A DNA stretch of 64,000 nucleotides from Verrucomicrobiota bacterium (GTDB taxonomy: Bacteria > Verrucomicrobiota > Verrucomicrobiia > Verrucomicrobiales > Akkermansiaceae), in NCBI GenBank assembly GCA_030835305.1, contig JAURPJ010000057.1, positions 1-64,000 on the forward strand, in the 5' to 3' direction. How positions within the stretch are numbered: the first letter of the stretch is position 1; each line of letters starts with the position of its first letter. This document shows positions 61,977-64,000 of this stretch, in pieces. The translations under genes were made by a program, and so were the position numbers. The notes under the pieces were generated by a model. It was not told the origin of the DNA and did no database searches. It worked only from the letters and a program-made list of their open reading frames with translations.

Positions 61977-63695
61977 TTAACGGGTTTCGAAAGAATCCGA
62001 TTGCAAGGCCCAGCACTTCCCTTCCTCATTCTCTATGAGGAGACGATAGTAGTATTTTGTTCCCGGCTTCAGCTTCCCAAGCCGAAAGTGATTGTTCCCT
62101 GCTGAAAGTTCTTGAGGAGTCGTAGAGGCGGTCCAGACCCGATCCTTCGAGAACAACTCTTCACTCGCTCTTCCGCGCTCGGTGCCATGTAATTTTCGAG
62201 AGGCAAAAGTGAGAGCATCCACTTCGCCATACCAGACCACCCCTTTGGCCGCTGCCCCCGGAGCTGCAAGCTGATAAGAGATCGTCGCAGATTCGGAGTC
62301 AGCCGCGATCAGCTGGCTCTCACCAATCTCCGCCGGCAGCCGATAGAGCCCCTTCAAGATCTCAGGACGGAGGTAACACGGAATCTCTTGACGGTGATTA
62401 GACTTCACCTCGGCAGGAACCTCGCGAAAATCCAATCCGCCGGTCATCATCCTAAACCAGTGATCTTTGCTGATCGCGATTCCATGATTTTGAAAATGGG
62501 CTTTGGTCGTCATTCGATCCACTTGAAAAATCTCTCCCGCAGCATCAACGAACCATCCCCTTCGATCCAACACACGTTCGATGTCTCCCGTTCGCTCCAC
62601 TTGAGGCGGCCCCGGAATCTCACAAAATGAGGAAGCCCGGACCGTCGCTTTCGTATTTTTGCGAGGCACCTTGTTCCCCATTGCGTAGAGAATCCACCGC
62701 TTCTTCCCTTCATCGAAAAGATAACCATAGTAGGTGTGATAAATCCCGTTCTTCTCAACCCGCAGTGCCTGAATGACCGACCCGGGTCGATGCGCATACG
62801 GGACCCAGTTACGAACTTTCACGCCCGAGCCCTCGTGCCCAAATCCACTGAACTCCGCCCGGGGGTTTCCCGTCGCCAATAAATGGGGCATCTGCTCAAG
62901 CTGAGGGAGCTTTTCCTTCGCTCCCTTTTGCGAGAGCGCCCACATTGAAAAATTCACCACTCCGGCCGCCCGCTGGTCGTCCCCGAAACCAGCGCCGAAG
63001 TACCCGAAATCTGTCGTCATTGGACTGTAGCTTGACCCCCTTGACGAACTCCTACTTTCAAAAATCCACATCACCGGCTCCGGACATTTCTCCGACCAGT
63101 AACGAGTATGGATAGCGGCAGGCCGCCACCGGGCGCGCAGTAGCGCGATATCTTTCACCTGATCACCCGACAAAGTCAGCGACTTAATCCCGGCCGCTCT
63201 CTCTGGGTTCCCGCCGCGCTCGATAACCACGGTCTGCCTGCCCTTTACGACTGGAAGGACGATTTCCTGCTCTCCCACCTTCCCATCGAACTCAAGGGAA
63301 AACTCACGCTCCTTGCCTCTCATCGAAACCCACCATCTTTCTCCCTCTCCCACCTTTCCAAATCCGTTCCCCGGCTCGATCGTCATCTTCACGTCACCCT
63401 CCGACCCGGACCATAAATACCACCTTGCAGAGGCTTCCCCGGTTCCAGGAACAAACTCAAGTTCAGAAAAGGAAACCTTAATAAACTCCTTCCAGTCATC
63501 GTCACCAGCCCGCTGACCTGTTGCCCTGACTTTCCCTTTTTCGAAAAAGCCATTCGTCGCATTCAGGACCAACTTACCGCCCTCTCCACTCTGGACTAGA
63601 TGGAACACTCCATCCTCCGCACCCGCCATCCTCTTAGGAGAATCGCCGAAAAGAGGTAAAGAAACGACAAGCATCATAGAAACGGCAGATTTCAT
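61977..63695 (-). CDS. DUF3472 family exported protein
   Basis: This 572-residue protein has a short signal (MKSAVSMMLVVSLPLFG). The region around residues 30-215 looks like an all-beta carbohydrate-binding-like domain (ASARWYLWSGSEGDVKMTIE). The DUF3472 part follows (MWIFESRSSSRGSSYSPMTT, FGYFGAGFGDDQRAAGVVNF). A fibronectin-III-like C-terminus ends it (HFRLGKLKPGTKYYYRLLIE). No enzymatic function is assigned to the family. Export and neighbours suggest a glycan-related role, which is inference. Confidence 0.78.
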   Translation of the reverse strand: MKSAVSMMLVVSLPLFGDSPKRMAGAEDGVFHLVQSGEGGKLVLNATNGFFEKGKVRATGQRAGDDDWKEFIKVSFSELEFVPGTGEASARWYLWSGSEGDVKMTIEPGNGFGKVGEGERWWVSMRGKEREFSLEFDGKVGEQEIVLPVVKGRQTVVIERGGNPERAAGIKSLTLSGDQVKDIALLRARWRPAAIHTRYWSEKCPEPVMWIFESRSSSRGSSYSPMTTDFGYFGAGFGDDQRAAGVVNFSMWALSQKGAKEKLPQLEQMPHLLATGNPRAEFSGFGHEGSGVKVRNWVPYAHRPGSVIQALRVEKNGIYHTYYGYLFDEGKKRWILYAMGNKVPRKNTKATVRASSFCEIPGPPQVERTGDIERVLDRRGWFVDAAGEIFQVDRMTTKAHFQNHGIAISKDHWFRMMTGGLDFREVPAEVKSNHRQEIPCYLRPEILKGLYRLPAEIGESQLIAADSESATISYQLAAPGAAAKGVVWYGEVDALTFASRKLHGTERGRASEELFSKDRVWTASTTPQELSAGNNHFRLGKLKPGTKYYYRLLIENEEGKCWALQSDSFETR

Positions 63696-63779
63696 GACCC
63701 GACTCTACGGACTTCGACCCCTTCCGCCTATCAAAACCCTCCCGCTTGACGCCCCTCCTTCCAATGTTAAATCTCAGCC

Positions 63780-64000
63780 ATGGCGAAAGTTACCATCTAC
63801 CATTTCAATCATTGAGGTTCATCCACAAATGCCTTGGCGGTCGCCGAGGAACTCGGAGTGAATCACGAAGTCATCCTTTACATCAAGACGCCCCCCGATG
63901 AAGCGACACTCATGAAAATCGTCGAAGTTCTCGAAGATCCGGTTGAAGATTTAGTACGCAAAGACTCCAAGTTTAAAAAACTTGAACTCAACCCCGAAGA
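63780..64000 (+). CDS. arsC-like: ArsC-family protein with in-frame TGA (probable selenocysteine), partial
   Basis: Translation from ATG 63780 gives MAKVTIYHFNH, then TGA (63813-63815) at codon 12, then GSSTNALAVAEELG and VILYIKTPPDEATL to the window edge with no other stop. This matches the thioredoxin-fold arsenate reductase/Spx family (E. coli plasmid ArsC: TIYHNPACGTSRNTL, LYLENPP). Codon 12 is exactly the catalytic Cys12, and the substrate Arg60 is also at residue 60 here. The conserved Arg four residues after the Cys is Thr. A hairpin of SECIS type lies directly downstream of the TGA. The best reading is a Sec-containing ArsC-like enzyme; the alternative is a sequencing error or a pseudogene. 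The 3' part is cut off by the window. Confidence 0.82.
63816..63849 (+). promoter_or_regulatory. Candidate bacterial SECIS element
   Basis: CCTTGGC (63832-63838) pairs with GCCGAGG (63843-63849) over 7 bp (one G-T pair), closing a 4-base loop GGTC. The loop begins 23 bases after the in-frame TGA and starts with GG. Bacterial SECIS hairpins sit within the coding region a few tens of bases after the UGA and usually have a G among the first loop bases, to bind SelB. Position, loop and stem all fit. By eye alone it cannot be distinguished from a chance coding-region hairpin. Confidence 0.6.

Noticed and set aside
1-64000. tRNA, rRNA or CRISPR array
   Set aside because: No cloverleaf-like, rRNA-like or regularly spaced repeat sequence was noticed, though a covariance search was not possible.

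Overview
The window reads as a chromosome segment of a Verrucomicrobiota bacterium, with Planctomycetota as the less likely alternative. The evidence is the gene content: DUF1501, DUF1549/1553, DUF1552 and DUF1588/1592 families, PVC-type membrane-bound dehydrogenases with haem or cupredoxin domains, ThuA and DUF6797 proteins, two Cys-type sulfatases, sialate-O-acetylesterase-like enzymes, a DUF6288 protein and a XylR/AraC-type regulator. Most products carry signal peptides, lipoboxes or Tat signals. The likely lifestyle is extracytoplasmic breakdown of sulfated and acylated glycans, probably in the sea; this is inference.

Layout. 0-2 kb: a truncated membrane-anchored ORF next to an IS1380-family element. 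2-9 kb: a seven-gene efflux operon (Cys-rich secreted protein, HlyD-type adaptor, ABC ATPase, two FtsX-like permeases, lipoprotein, TolC/NodT outer-membrane factor). 9-12.8 kb: a patched region in which an ECF sigma factor is fused in frame to the C-terminal half of a sulfatase, followed by DUF2237, DUF3293 and a SMUG1-type glycosylase, then a truncated flavin disulfide reductase facing the block from an MsrB-MsrA operon. 12.8-22.9 kb: spermidine-synthase-like protein, a double SGNH esterase, a DUF6288 protein, a beta-lactamase-fold hydrolase and a 1416-residue multidomain protein. 22.9-26.1 kb: a gene graveyard around an intact DUF3500 gene. 26.1-43.5 kb: two converging gene clusters of PVC-specific secreted redox and DUF families; the minus-strand cluster lies downstream of a XylR-like regulator. 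43.6-63.7 kb: esterase, tripeptidyl-peptidase-II-like protease, a phosphoesterase/LamG fusion, an amidohydrolase/alpha-beta hydrolase fusion, a TPR-redoxin, two sulfatases, a coiled-coil OmpA protein, an aldose epimerase and a DUF3472 protein.

The most striking observation is at the right edge (63780 onward). An ArsC-family reading frame has TGA exactly at the catalytic cysteine (codon 12), followed by a 7-bp hairpin with a GG-containing loop at the spacing expected of a bacterial SECIS element. It is therefore probably a selenocysteine-containing ArsC-like protein that ordinary ORF calling would miss. The window ends inside it. No selenocysteine machinery genes were found in this window, so the claim depends on the rest of the genome.

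How the genes work together (inference): secreted sulfatases, esterases, lactonase-like amidohydrolases and PVC dehydrogenases would strip and oxidise complex sugars; GalM would feed released sugars to the cytoplasm; the XylR-like regulator would sense a sugar and control the adjacent cluster. No tRNA, rRNA or CRISPR array was recognised.
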